A stretch of 64,000 nt of DNA from Clostridium isatidis (GCF_002285495.1 NZ_CP016786.1:1440001-1504000), one strand, 5' to 3'. Shown: positions 34,167 to 43,698, counted from the first letter of the stretch. Notes: generated by a model from the letters alone, not told the origin. Numbers and translations: made by a program.

Positions 34167-36323
34167 CTAGCTATAGCTAAATGTAACTATAACTTTAAAT
34201 AAATCTCCATCTAAATCTATTTTAAAACATCCTCCTTGAGCTTCTACAAAACTCTTCGCAATAGCAAGACCAAGACCAGAACCTTCTGTGCTTCTAGATT
34301 TATCTCCTCTTTGGAATCTTTCTACAATCTCTTCTTCAGTAAAATCTATTTCATTTGCAGAAATATTTTTTAATATTATCTCAACTTCATTTTCCTTATT
34401 ATTAATATCAACATATACTCTTGAATTTTTCATTGAATATTTTATTATGTTGTTAAATAAGTTATCAAATACCCTAAAAGTTTTTTGACTATCTAAAGAA
34501 AGTATAATTTTTTCATCGGATATATTCCATTTTATGGTTAATCCTGCTTCATTAATTCTATCCTGTAATTCAATTTCAGCCTGTTTTATTAACTGAATAA
34601 TATCTACATCCATTATATTTAATGAAATATTATTACTTGATACCTTACTCATCTCAAATAAATCTTCAATTAAAATTTTTAGTCTTTGGGCTTTTTTATC
34701 TATAATATCAATATATTGATTTTTATTTTCCTTTGATGTGTTTTCATCTTTTAATAAATCGATATAAGTTATTATAGAAGTTAATGGTGTTTTTAAATCA
34801 TGAGAAACATTAGTTATTAAATCAGTCTTCATTTTTTGACTTTTCAACTCTTCATCTACTGCCTTTTTAAAGCCCCTTTGAATTTTTACTAATTCACCCT
34901 TGAAGGGTTCAAAAACTTTTAAATCCTCTTTTATTTCTACATCTAAATTTCCTTCGGCAATTTTATTTGTTGCATTTAATAAAATATTATATTTTTCTTT
35001 AATTTCAAACAAATATTTTCTTAAAATAAAGAATAAAACAATTGAATAAACTATAGTCCCAAATACTCCCACAAACCATAATACACAGCATATACTTACT
35101 ATAATAAAGTTAATTCCTACTAATTTAAAAATATATTTATTTCCTTCTTCTTTAAAATCAATACTAGCAAAACTATCCAATATTTTCTTAAATTTTTCAA
35201 CTAGAAATCTTGTTATTCTTCCAATTAAAGTATTTTCCTTAATATATTTAATAATTCCCTTTCCAAAGATATATTTTATTAAAGTTACACCTATAAAAAA
35301 TGCTAAAAATATTATCATCCAATATAAAATATTAAAAATAACTATAGCAAATTTAACTATGTTCTCCGACACTCCAAAAGTTGCAAATCCATCAACAATA
35401 GAACTATTATTTAATGTTCTATATAATATTTCAGGAGCTAATGCTATTGAGGCTGCTGTAAATCCAAGTAATGTAATTAATATTTCAAAAGGAATATTAA
35501 TTAATCTTCCAATTATAATATCTTCTATAGTTTTTTTATAAGGAATAAATAAAGCTAATAGCCCAATTACTAAAAAAGCAATAAATATGTAAAATATTAA
35601 AATAGCTGCAATCTTATTGTACTCAAATTTGTTATCTTCATATGCTATAATATCGTTTTCGTATATTAATACTTTTGGTATTCCATAAACAATCGTTACA
35701 TCTTTAGGATTATCTATCTTAATATTTGAATCTATCCTAAAAACTTCATTTATTAATTTATCATTATTATCATAATAATAATCTTGATTATAAGAATAAT
35801 TATTAGTATTTAAAACACTGCTTTTCCCCTCTGAAGAAAAATCAACAACAAGATAGTATCTATAATAATCTTTTAACTCTTTATTATCTACATTATTAAT
35901 AAAATCTTCTAATTTTTTATCTGTATTTGTGATAGAAACCTTTGAAGATTTATTAATTATAAAATAATCTAAATTTTTTATATTTTTTAACTTATTTTCT
36001 GCCCTTCTTAAAGAACCTTCCTTAATAAGATTTCCATTTTCATATTTACTTTCTAAAATCTCATCGTATAAAGATCCATAAGATATTGGTTTCCCTTCCT
36101 CATTTTCCTTTAACATTTTATATAGAACAAAATTACTTCGATATAGTGTATCTTGAATATATTCATAATTATTATTTGAAGCATTATTTTCTTTAGATAA
36201 ATTATGTATTTTATTATAATTAGTAAATATTATTATAGATATTATAGTTACTAATAAAATTATTATACTACTTATTCCTAGTTTCCTATATGAGTTATTA
36301 TACTTTTTCAATTTTGTATCCAA
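34167..36323 (-). CDS. Membrane sensor histidine kinase
   Basis: A 718-residue kinase. One N-terminal membrane segment (about residues 15-33) precedes an outside domain of about 190 residues, then at least five further membrane segments (about 235-430), more than usual for this class. The cytoplasmic part has a HisKA motif VSHDLKTPLTS (His near residue 507) and an ATPase domain with NLFNNIIKYS and GSGLGLAIAKSF. It would phosphorylate the response regulator encoded just upstream, with which it overlaps by 26 bases. The signal is unknown; several such kinases next to ABC exporters sense cell-envelope stress, but here the exporter is not directly adjacent. Confidence 0.92.
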   Translation of the reverse strand: MDTKLKKYNNSYRKLGISSIIILLVTIISIIIFTNYNKIHNLSKENNASNNNYEYIQDTLYRSNFVLYKMLKENEEGKPISYGSLYDEILESKYENGNLIKEGSLRRAENKLKNIKNLDYFIINKSSKVSITNTDKKLEDFINNVDNKELKDYYRYYLVVDFSSEGKSSVLNTNNYSYNQDYYYDNNDKLINEVFRIDSNIKIDNPKDVTIVYGIPKVLIYENDIIAYEDNKFEYNKIAAILIFYIFIAFLVIGLLALFIPYKKTIEDIIIGRLINIPFEILITLLGFTAASIALAPEILYRTLNNSSIVDGFATFGVSENIVKFAIVIFNILYWMIIFLAFFIGVTLIKYIFGKGIIKYIKENTLIGRITRFLVEKFKKILDSFASIDFKEEGNKYIFKLVGINFIIVSICCVLWFVGVFGTIVYSIVLFFILRKYLFEIKEKYNILLNATNKIAEGNLDVEIKEDLKVFEPFKGELVKIQRGFKKAVDEELKSQKMKTDLITNVSHDLKTPLTSIITYIDLLKDENTSKENKNQYIDIIDKKAQRLKILIEDLFEMSKVSSNNISLNIMDVDIIQLIKQAEIELQDRINEAGLTIKWNISDEKIILSLDSQKTFRVFDNLFNNIIKYSMKNSRVYVDINNKENEVEIILKNISANEIDFTEEEIVERFQRGDKSRSTEGSGLGLAIAKSFVEAQGGCFKIDLDGDLFKVIVTFSYS

Positions 36324-37014
36324 CTCCCCACACCACCTTTAAATATTTTGGATTTTTCGGATCATATTCAATCTTTTCTCTTATATTTCTAACATGAACC
36401 ATTATTGTATCTGTATTTATTGCTTTTTCGTTCCATACCCTTTCATATATTTCTTCGGAAGAAAATACTCTTCCTGGATGCTTCATAAGCAAGTGTAAAA
36501 TTTTAAATTCAATAGGAGTTAGCTTAACAGTTTTATCATCTACAGTTAACTCCACCTTATCAACATTTAACTCTAATCCCCCTATTGCAAATACTTCATC
36601 TTTATGTTCTTCTGCTTTACCACTATTCTTTATTAACTCTAAATATCTTGAATATCTTCTTATATGTGAATTTACCCTAGCTATTAATTCCATAGGTGCA
36701 AAAGGTTTTGTTACATAATCATCTGCTCCTATGTTAAGACCCATTATCTTATCAATCTCTTCTGATTTTGCAGAAAGCATAATTATAGGGAAATCGTATT
36801 TTTCTCTTAATTTAATTGTCATTTGTATACCATCCATAACTGGCATCATAATATCTACAATAGCTAAGTGAATAGTTTCCTTATTTATTATGTCAAACCC
36901 TTCCTTTCCATTATGCCCAACAAAGACCTTATATCCTTGATTTTTTAAATATATTTCCACTGCCTTTGCTATCTCAATATCATCCTCAACAACTAAAATA
37001 TTATATGTATTCAT
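36298..37014 (-). CDS. OmpR/PhoB-family response regulator
   Basis: A 238-residue regulator. The receiver domain has the acidic pair EDD (10-12), the phosphorylated Asp54 in AIVDIMMP, and the Lys in VTKPF. The winged-helix domain (about 135-235) is of the OmpR type, with LTPIEFKILHLLMKHPGRVFS and a final VWGVGYKIE. The start is placed at the ATG at 37014, with AAAGGAGAGA upstream, not at 37056. It is co-transcribed and overlapping with the histidine kinase gene. Confidence 0.94.
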   Translation of the reverse strand: MNTYNILVVEDDIEIAKAVEIYLKNQGYKVFVGHNGKEGFDIINKETIHLAIVDIMMPVMDGIQMTIKLREKYDFPIIMLSAKSEEIDKIMGLNIGADDYVTKPFAPMELIARVNSHIRRYSRYLELIKNSGKAEEHKDEVFAIGGLELNVDKVELTVDDKTVKLTPIEFKILHLLMKHPGRVFSSEEIYERVWNEKAINTDTIMVHVRNIREKIEYDPKNPKYLKVVWGVGYKIEKV

Positions 37015-37140
37015 GACTCTCTCCTTTTTTCTCGTAATACAAACATTATAGAACATTAGAATAATATTTTAAAATTTATTATGCTTTTATTTTAATCATT
37101 AATTCTAAAGAAAAGCCAATTTTAATTCTTAAGAAATTCT

Positions 37141-37177
37141 AAAAAAGTGCACAGCTCCTAAGAACTGTGCACCTTTT
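37141..37177 (-). terminator. Intrinsic terminator after the small heat-shock gene
   Basis: Arms GTGCACAG and CTGTGCAC with flanking A- and T-runs, immediately after the stop of the Hsp20 gene. Confidence 0.88.
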
Positions 37178-37582
37178 TTATTCAATTTCTATTCTTGAAC
37201 TTTCTTCAATTGATTTTTCTATTTTTGGTAAAATTACTTGAAGAACTCCATCTTTATACCTTGCTTTAATATTATCTTTATCAAGGTTTTCTATATAGAA
37301 AGTTCTAGATACCTTGCCATAACTTCTTTCTTTTCTTATATAATTGCCTCTGCTATTATCTATAATTTCTTCTTTTACAGCTGAAAGTGTTAGGTAGTTA
37401 TTCTTATATTCAAGATTTATATTTTCTTTATTATACCCTGGTAATTCTGCTTCTAATAGATATTCATTTTCTGTTTCTTTAATATCAACCTTAATTCCTG
37501 AAGTTTTCTTGTCAAAAACATCATTAAAGAAAGAATCTATTTTTCTGAATTCATCAAAAGTATAAGGAATTAATCCAAACAT
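37178..37582 (-). CDS. Small heat-shock protein, Hsp20/alpha-crystallin family
   Basis: A 134-residue ATP-independent chaperone. It begins MFGLIPYTFDEFRKIDSFFNDVF; the alpha-crystallin domain (about 35-130) contains LEAELPGYNKENINLEYKN, a GKVSRTFYIENLD strand and ARYKDGVLQVILPK, the usual consensus end. The start is the ATG at 37582 with AAAGGAGG upstream. It resembles Hsp18 of clostridia. A CtsR-type operator overlaps its promoter, so it should be induced by heat or protein damage. Confidence 0.94.
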   Translation of the reverse strand: MFGLIPYTFDEFRKIDSFFNDVFDKKTSGIKVDIKETENEYLLEAELPGYNKENINLEYKNNYLTLSAVKEEIIDNSRGNYIRKERSYGKVSRTFYIENLDKDNIKARYKDGVLQVILPKIEKSIEESSRIEIE

Positions 37583-37636
37583 AAATAACAACCTCCTTTA
37601 ATTTTTTATTAATTTAAATTTTCCTTTTGCAATTAT

Positions 37637-37666
37637 ATTATATTCCAAAAGTCAAAGAAGGTCAAA
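37637..37666 (-). promoter_or_regulatory. Promoter with CtsR operator upstream of the Hsp20 gene
   Basis: On the minus strand TTGACC (37660-37665) and TATAAT (37637-37642) are 17 bases apart. On the opposite strand AGTCAAA-GAA-GGTCAAA (37650-37666) matches the CtsR heptad repeat RGTCAAANANRGTCAAA exactly and covers the -35 and spacer, so CtsR would block the promoter. A third GTCAA follows directly (37667-37671). Confidence 0.85.
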
Positions 37667-37784
37667 GTCAATATTGTTGATTACATCGTCCTATTTCATG
37701 AAATTTAATAATATATTTTGATATTTTATCAAAATGAATTTTTTTTACCTCTTTTAAATGTATTTCAAGTTAAACAATAAAAAT

Positions 37785-37810
37785 AAGGGAGCTGCTTAAA
37801 CAGCTCCCTT
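37785..37810 (-). terminator. Intrinsic terminator after the phosphorylase gene
   Basis: Perfect arms AAGGGAGCTG and CAGCTCCCTT with a six-base loop and a T-rich tail on the minus strand. Confidence 0.9.
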
Positions 37811-37813
37811 AAA

Positions 37814-40075
37814 TTAGTTTAGTTTCCATATCTCTTTGTTATATTGTTCTATTGTCCTATCCGATGAGAAATATCCTGCTTTAGCAATATTAATTAAGGC
37901 TTTTTTATTCCATCTTTCTCTATTTTCATAGTCTTTAAATACTTTTTCTTTAGTTTTTATATAATCTTCTAAATCAAGTAAAGTCATAAACCAATCCTTA
38001 TTTATTAATTCATTATATAGTCTATTTAAATTTTCTTTATCTCCAACTTTAATCATTTTATCGCTTATTAAGAAATCTACTAATTCTTTAATATTTTCTT
38101 TTTCATAATATTCCTTTGATATATAATCTCTGTTTTTATAGTGTTCCATAACTTCTTTACTTGATGCTCCAAATATATAAATATTTTCATCACCAACTAA
38201 TTCATGAATTTCAACATTAGCCCCATCATCTGTTCCTAAAGTTAAAGCACCATTTAACATAAACTTCATATTTCCTGTACCAGATGCCTCTTTAGAAGCA
38301 AGGGAAATTTGTTCTGATACATCACAAGCAGGTATTAACTTTTCTGCCTTAGTTACATTATAATTTTCTATCATAACAACTTTTAAGTGCTTATTTACTT
38401 CTTCATCTTTCTCTATTATTTCTTGAAGGCATAAAATTGTGTGTATTATATCTTTAGCTATTATATAAGCTGGAGCTGCCTTTGCACCAAATATTACTGT
38501 AATGGGTCTTGCTGGAAGTTTTCCCTTTTTAATTTCTAAATATTTATAAATGATATATAAAACATTCATTTGCTGTCTCTTATATTCATGAAGCCTTTTT
38601 ATTTGAATATCATATATTGAATTTTCATCTATTTCAATATTTTGAGTTTCTTTTAAATATTTCTTTAACTTAATTTTATTATTAGTTTTTATTTCATCTA
38701 ATTTTTTTAAAACTTCTTTATCATCAACATATTTTAACAAATCTTCTAATTTAGTTACATCCTTTTTATAATCATCTCCAATTAACTCAGAAATAAAATT
38801 AGATAATTCATTATTGCAATGAAGAAGCCATCTTCTAAATGTTATTCCATTAGTTTTATTATTGAACTTTTCAGGATATATATCGTAAAATGCTTTTAAT
38901 TCTTCTTTCTTCAATATTTCAGTGTGTAATGCTGCAACACCATTTACACTAAATCCATAATGAATATCCATATGAGCCATATGAACTCTTTCATCTTTAT
39001 CAATTATATAAACTCTTTCATCACTATATTTAGCTCTTACCCTATTATCTAATTCTCTTATAATCGGCATTAATTGAGGGGCAACCTTATCTATATACTT
39101 AATAGGCCACTTTTCTAAAGCTTCAGCTAAAATTGTATGATTTGTATAAGCACAAGTTTGACTAACTATATTAATAGCTTCCTCTGTGCCAATTCCCTTC
39201 ATTCCTAATAAACGTATTAGTTCAGGAATTATCATTGATGGATGTGTATCATTTATTTGTATAGTAACATGTTCATGTAAATTTCTTAGATCATAACCCT
39301 TTTCTTCTGCTTCTAATAAGATTAATTGAGCTGCATTACTTACCATAAAATATTGTTGATAGACTCTTAATAAATGTCCTGCCTCATCACTATCATCTGG
39401 ATATAAGAATAAAGTTAAATTCTTCTTTATTTCTTCTTTATCAAAGTTAATTCCCTCATTTACTATACTTTCATCAATAGTATCTATATCAAATAAGTGC
39501 AATTTATTTTTGCCATTATTATATCCAACAACATCTATTTCATATAATCTTGACTTAACCTTAAATCCCCCAAATAAGACCTCAAATTGTTTATTGGTCT
39601 TGTTAAGCCAGCCTTCTTTAGTTATCCAAGGATTTTTTTCTTCTTTTTGCTTATTCCCCTTAAATACTTGTTTAAATAACCCAAAATGATAGTTTAATCC
39701 TATTCCATCTCCATTAAGGCCTAAAGTTGCAATGGAATCTAGAAAACAAGCTGCAAGCCTTCCTAGTCCTCCATTTCCTAATGATGGTTCTAATTCAATT
39801 TCTTCGATTTCACTTAAATTTTTGCCATTCTTCTCTAAAATATTTTTTATATCATTATAAATTCCTAAATTTATTAGATTATTTGATAGTAATTTTCCTA
39901 TTAAAAACTCTGCAGATATATAATATAATTTTTTATTTCCTTTAATAGAAGGTGTGTTTTTAATTTTATTCTTTGTTAATTCAAGTAAAGCTAAATATAT
40001 TTCCTCATTACTTGCTTCTTTTATTGTCTTATTAATTCTTTCTTTTAAAATTATTTTTAAATCATTTTCTATCAT
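37814..40075 (-). CDS. glgP: Glycogen/alpha-glucan phosphorylase
   Basis: A 753-residue PLP enzyme that releases glucose-1-phosphate from glycogen or maltodextrin. The family start is visible (YYISAEFLIGKLLSNNL, then EPSLGNGGLGRLAACFLDS), and the PLP site is EASGTGNMKFMLNGALTLG, with the cofactor Lys near residue 604. It is shorter than the enterobacterial enzymes, mostly in the N-terminal regulatory part. No other glycogen gene is adjacent, so glycogen or maltodextrin cannot be chosen from context. Confidence 0.95.
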   Translation of the reverse strand: MIENDLKIILKERINKTIKEASNEEIYLALLELTKNKIKNTPSIKGNKKLYYISAEFLIGKLLSNNLINLGIYNDIKNILEKNGKNLSEIEEIELEPSLGNGGLGRLAACFLDSIATLGLNGDGIGLNYHFGLFKQVFKGNKQKEEKNPWITKEGWLNKTNKQFEVLFGGFKVKSRLYEIDVVGYNNGKNKLHLFDIDTIDESIVNEGINFDKEEIKKNLTLFLYPDDSDEAGHLLRVYQQYFMVSNAAQLILLEAEEKGYDLRNLHEHVTIQINDTHPSMIIPELIRLLGMKGIGTEEAINIVSQTCAYTNHTILAEALEKWPIKYIDKVAPQLMPIIRELDNRVRAKYSDERVYIIDKDERVHMAHMDIHYGFSVNGVAALHTEILKKEELKAFYDIYPEKFNNKTNGITFRRWLLHCNNELSNFISELIGDDYKKDVTKLEDLLKYVDDKEVLKKLDEIKTNNKIKLKKYLKETQNIEIDENSIYDIQIKRLHEYKRQQMNVLYIIYKYLEIKKGKLPARPITVIFGAKAAPAYIIAKDIIHTILCLQEIIEKDEEVNKHLKVVMIENYNVTKAEKLIPACDVSEQISLASKEASGTGNMKFMLNGALTLGTDDGANVEIHELVGDENIYIFGASSKEVMEHYKNRDYISKEYYEKENIKELVDFLISDKMIKVGDKENLNRLYNELINKDWFMTLLDLEDYIKTKEKVFKDYENRERWNKKALINIAKAGYFSSDRTIEQYNKEIWKLN

Positions 40076-40186
40076 ATATCTATCCCACCCTTTTATATTA
40101 TTAATTAACCCTTACAGCTTTATAATATCAATTATCTTAAGGCGGATTTGTATATTATTAATTATTTTTGTATATTTTTAATATAA

Positions 40187-40236
40187 CTTTTATCATATTT
40201 TCTATATAACACTTTTATCATATTTTCTATATAACA
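40187..40236. repeat. Tandem 25-bp direct repeat at the 3' end of the nitroreductase gene
   Basis: Two perfect copies of a 25-base unit beginning CTTTTATCATATTTTC lie side by side (40187-40211 and 40212-40236). The second copy contains the last codons and stop of the nitroreductase gene, so the first is a duplicate of the coding end. Confidence 0.9.
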
Positions 40237-41027
40237 TAAGAAACTATATATTTATATTTTGATTTTATTTTAGGATTTATAAATTTAAATTCGCCTATAA
40301 CTCCTAATTCTTGCAAAGACAAATCTAAATGACATAGAGCAATTCCTATATCTATTTTATTAATATCTGTTTTTTCATTTGAATAAATATGAATAATATT
40401 CCCTTTCTTTAAAATTCTCCAAGGCTGACTATTTATTGATGAAGGCGCCAGTCTAACCATTTCAAAAGCCTTACTATACTTATCATTATTTTCAAATAAA
40501 TATGGTCTATCAAAATTATTATCAAAAAATAGATCCGAATACTTTTTTCTCTTATTCTTATGATTTCCTATTAGTAAACCAATTAAAGATTTATTTCCAC
40601 CTTCATAGCCCAAAGGCGAAACTATTGGTAAAACTTCATTTTTTTGAAGATTCATGGCTTTTGCAAAGTCCCCCTTACTAAAAGTTCCACCTAACCATAC
40701 AGTAGCTAATCCTAAAGAAGTACAATATAAAACTACTTTTTCGAAAGTATAGCCTAAAGCTTCAAAAGCAAATTCTTCCTTATTACAAGCTGCTGCAAGA
40801 AAATAATTTGCTCCTTTAATAACACCATAAGTTCCAAGCTTAATGCTCTCTTCATTATTTTCTTTCTTTAATAATTTTATTCTAATTTTTTTATTAAAGG
40901 GATTTTCTACTTTACTAATATAATCCTCTAATTTTGTAATTATTTCCTCAGATAGTGGCTTTTTATCATAGTTCCTAACAGAATATCTTGCTTCTATTAT
41001 TTCGGATAAGGGTTTATCAAAAATCAT
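40227..41027 (-). CDS. Nitroreductase-family protein
   Basis: A 266-residue FMN-type oxidoreductase of the nitroreductase superfamily. The N-terminus has IIEARYSVRNYDKKPLSEE, the usual FMN-phosphate Arg region, and further on LGLATVWLGGTF and VSPLGYEGG fit the family; the second half repeats the active-site pattern in RLAPSSINSQPWRI. It matches the long two-part nitroreductase type. The electron acceptor is unknown. AAAGGAGA precedes the ATG. The stop codon lies within a 25-bp tandem duplication. Confidence 0.85.
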   Translation of the reverse strand: MIFDKPLSEIIEARYSVRNYDKKPLSEEIITKLEDYISKVENPFNKKIRIKLLKKENNEESIKLGTYGVIKGANYFLAAACNKEEFAFEALGYTFEKVVLYCTSLGLATVWLGGTFSKGDFAKAMNLQKNEVLPIVSPLGYEGGNKSLIGLLIGNHKNKRKKYSDLFFDNNFDRPYLFENNDKYSKAFEMVRLAPSSINSQPWRILKKGNIIHIYSNEKTDINKIDIGIALCHLDLSLQELGVIGEFKFINPKIKSKYKYIVSYVI

Positions 41028-41142
41028 ATATTTTTATCTCCTTTACATTCTGATATATTAATTATTATATAATTTAATTAAGGGATATTTTAGTAGTTTA
41101 TTAAAAATTAAATATACCAATAAGTTAAATTTAATTAAATAA

Positions 41143-41181
41143 AAAAGAACTTTTTAAGTTTTATCCCTAAAAAGTTCTTAT
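41143..41181 (-). terminator. Intrinsic terminator after the Crp/Fnr-type gene
   Basis: Arms AAGAACTTTTTA and TAAAAAGTTCTT with a T-run on the minus strand. Confidence 0.82.
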
Positions 41182-41188
41182 GTAAAGT

Positions 41189-41905
41189 TTAAATAATATA
41201 ATCTTCTAAAGAGTTTAAATTATTTATTATGATTTTTTTAGTTCCTACAGCCTCAATTATGCCTTCACTTTCTAATAAACTTAATTTTCTGCTTAATGTT
41301 TCTCTTGCAATTCCACAATAATTAGCCATTTCCTCCCTATTAAGAGGTAATTTAATTTCTACCTTACCATTTACTTGTTCTTTCCCATATCTATCTGCAA
41401 ACTCTAACAACATACAACATATCCTTGCTTCAGGATTATTATTTGATAAATTACTTGTTAGATTTTCTACTTCTATTAATCTCTTATTTAATTCTGAAAG
41501 TAGCTTTAAAGAAATAGTTGGATTCTTAAATAATAATTCATTAAAATCTTCTCTTGAAATTGTACATACTGATGTATTTTTAACGGCAATTGCTGAAACA
41601 TTGCTTTCAAGAGTATCTCCTAATATATTGCTTTCTCCAAGAAAATCTCCAACAGTTAAAATATTTATAATTTGCTCCTTACCATTAGTTGTACTTTTAG
41701 TTATTTTAACCATTCCTTCATTTATTATAAATAGCTTGGATACCTTATCTCCTTCTAAAAACAAACTTTCTCCCTTTTTAAATGACATATGTTTTCTTAT
41801 ATTTATAACCCTTTCTAATTCTTCTTCAGAAAGAGATTCAAAAATCGGTACTTCATGGGCATATAATCTGCTTGCACATTTTTCGCAACAATGATTGCAA
41901 CTCAA
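41189..41905 (-). CDS. Crp/Fnr-family transcriptional regulator with N-terminal Cys cluster
   Basis: A 238-residue regulator. Residues 1-12 contain SCNHCCEKC, four Cys that could hold an iron-sulfur cluster as in Fnr. A cyclic-nucleotide-type sensor domain (about 20-140, with EGDKVSKLFIINEGMVKI and GDFLGESNIL) and a winged-helix domain (about 150-225, LPLNREEMANYCGIARETLSRKL) follow. The start is a TTG with GGGGGA 8 bases upstream. Its neighbours are the DUF438-hemerythrin, RIC and hybrid cluster protein genes, so it is probably an HcpR/Fnr-like sensor of nitric oxide or redox state. This role is inferred. Confidence 0.88.
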   Translation of the reverse strand: MSCNHCCEKCASRLYAHEVPIFESLSEEELERVINIRKHMSFKKGESLFLEGDKVSKLFIINEGMVKITKSTTNGKEQIINILTVGDFLGESNILGDTLESNVSAIAVKNTSVCTISREDFNELLFKNPTISLKLLSELNKRLIEVENLTSNLSNNNPEARICCMLLEFADRYGKEQVNGKVEIKLPLNREEMANYCGIARETLSRKLSLLESEGIIEAVGTKKIIINNLNSLEDYII

Positions 41906-42009
41906 TACAATTCCCCCTAACTAATAGTTTTATTTAATATTAATTATACTATAAAATATAATTTTTAAAAATTAATATTATTAGCTAGGAGGAATTATTC
42001 TAATTATAA

Positions 42010-42828
42010 TTATTCAATATTAAAAACTAATTCGTTTGGTGTAAATGTACAATACCCTAAAAGATCGCATCTTTCCTTCATTTCAGCCCATTTTTCTTCG
42101 CTAGTTATAGTTTCTAAAGCTGTTGGGTATAGTATATAATTTTCTTTAAAAATATGGTCTCTTAATTCATATACAATTTCACCAGAAATTTTCTTTAATT
42201 CAGTCTTATATTCTTCAAAATCCATAGTGGCTACTGCATCACCTAATTCTCTTAAAGCTTTCTTTTTCTTTCTTAACCCCTCATGTTCCATTCTCATTAT
42301 TCTTGTTGGACCAGTTACTCCCTTTGCTTCAACTTCTGGGAATAATACATTTTCTTCTCTTCTATGATGAGGTTCTGCATTTAATAAATTTAACGCTAGT
42401 TCTGGAATTTTTCTAAATTCTTCTCTGTTAGCATCATACTTATCCATAGATAGTATTTCCTTGGTGGTTTTTTCTATTTCATCTAAAAATCCTAAAATTA
42501 AATCATGTTCTTCAACCATTGTGAATAACAGGTGCCCCTTGCTTATATTACTCTTTAATTTTTCAAGCTCATCTTTTAAAACCATCATATGAATTTCGCA
42601 TAATGTTCTTAATTCTGCTGGATCCATACCATCATCAATTAAGGATTGTTCTGCCATAGAAAGTTCTAATGGACTTATTGCTTTAACCAATTTTAAGCCT
42701 TTTGCCTTTAATTCATCTGTTAGTCCTTCTTTATTTAACTTTGATAAAAATGTTGTTAATTGCTTAATTTTATCTTCATCAACAGCTCTATTATGAGTTC
42801 CATCTAATATAAATCTCTTCTTTTCCAT
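42010..42828 (-). CDS. DUF438 and hemerythrin domain protein
   Basis: A 272-residue protein. Residues about 15-85 are a DUF438 domain (LSKLNKEGLTDELKAKGLKL and SPLELSMAEQSLI); residues about 100-235 are a hemerythrin-like four-helix bundle with metal-binding His and Glu in VEEHDLILGFLDEI, EPHHRREENVLFPEVE, RMEHEGLRK and LRDHIFKENYILYP. Many relatives continue with a PAS domain, which is absent here. The di-iron site may bind oxygen or nitric oxide. It follows the RIC gene after 34 bases and is probably in the same transcript. Confidence 0.88.
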   Translation of the reverse strand: MEKKRFILDGTHNRAVDEDKIKQLTTFLSKLNKEGLTDELKAKGLKLVKAISPLELSMAEQSLIDDGMDPAELRTLCEIHMMVLKDELEKLKSNISKGHLLFTMVEEHDLILGFLDEIEKTTKEILSMDKYDANREEFRKIPELALNLLNAEPHHRREENVLFPEVEAKGVTGPTRIMRMEHEGLRKKKKALRELGDAVATMDFEEYKTELKKISGEIVYELRDHIFKENYILYPTALETITSEEKWAEMKERCDLLGYCTFTPNELVFNIE

Positions 42829-42862
42829 AATTATTCTCCTTTTTTATTCATAATATTATTCT

Positions 42863-43558
42863 CTAAAATCTTTTAAATAAGATATTGTTTTCTTTATGAA
42901 TGTGAATAAATAAGTCTTTTTCAAGATCATGCATCTTTAAGTATACTAGTTTAAATGTTGTACATGCCCATTCTGGAATTCTATAATCATCTGTAATTTC
43001 TGCTAATTCCTTAAGTATATCTCCAGCCGCCTCATGTTCATCAATAAAGGACTTTATCTCTTTAGCTAATTCTTCTTTTTTCACTTCATCTTTTGAATTT
43101 TCAAATTCTATCATAGCAGGGAATAGAATTTTCTCTTCTTTTATTAAATGTTCTTCTAATTCAGCTTTTAATTGTCCAAAAAGCTTATGAACTTTAATTA
43201 GTGTTTCTGGCATATGATGAAAATGAACTTTAAATATTTTTAATAGTAATGGATCTATTTCCTTTAGTAATTGGAATGTAGCTGCATGATGTGTATTAAT
43301 TATATGATAAATTAAATCTTCAGATGTTTTTTCATTCCAATCTACATATTCTTTATTATTAAATTTAAACTTTTCAAATTCTTCATTTATTTCTTCTATA
43401 AATTTTTCAACATTAACTCCCTTTTCTAATAGTGCTTCTTCTAACTTTTGACTACCTCCACAACAATAATCTAAATTCATTTCATTAAATCTTTCTACAA
43501 TAGCAGGATAAATAATTACGCATTCTCCTAAACTTAAATTAGCATTTAATTTATTCAT
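42863..43558 (-). CDS. Iron-sulfur cluster repair di-iron protein (RIC/ScdA/YtfE family)
   Basis: A 231-residue protein that, in known members, restores iron-sulfur clusters damaged by nitric oxide or oxidants. The N-terminal ScdA domain contains LDYCCGGSQKLEEAL (Cys pair near residue 32), and the hemerythrin-like bundle carries HHAATFQLLKE, HFHHMPETLIKVHKLF, HLIKEEKILFP, DEHEAAGDIL and HDLEKDLFIHIHKENNILF. The start is set at the ATG at 43558, with GGAGGG upstream. It is next to the DUF438-hemerythrin, Fnr-type and hcp genes. Confidence 0.92.
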   Translation of the reverse strand: MNKLNANLSLGECVIIYPAIVERFNEMNLDYCCGGSQKLEEALLEKGVNVEKFIEEINEEFEKFKFNNKEYVDWNEKTSEDLIYHIINTHHAATFQLLKEIDPLLLKIFKVHFHHMPETLIKVHKLFGQLKAELEEHLIKEEKILFPAMIEFENSKDEVKKEELAKEIKSFIDEHEAAGDILKELAEITDDYRIPEWACTTFKLVYLKMHDLEKDLFIHIHKENNILFKRF

Positions 43559-43609
43559 ATAATACCCTCCAAACAAGTTCTTTATTCTTTATATGTATAT
43601 TATATAAAC

Positions 43610-43642
43610 ATTTGACATATAAAACTGTGATTATAGTCAAAT
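43610..43642. promoter_or_regulatory. Possible operator upstream of the RIC gene
   Basis: ATTTGAC and GTCAAAT form an 8-bp-class inverted repeat (43610-43616 and 43636-43642) that overlaps the -35 region of a TATAAT at 43599-43604 on the minus strand. The spacing between half-sites is larger than in a standard Fnr site, so it could also be chance. Confidence 0.3.
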
Positions 43643-43656
43643 TTATTGATATAAAT

Positions 43657-43698
43657 AAAAAGAAATACAATTGTGTAAAATCAATTGTATTTCTTTTT
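43657..43698 (-). terminator. Intrinsic terminator after hcp
   Basis: Arms AAAAGAAATACAATTG and CAATTGTATTTCTTTT around an eight-base loop; flanking runs of A and T allow function in both directions. Confidence 0.87.
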
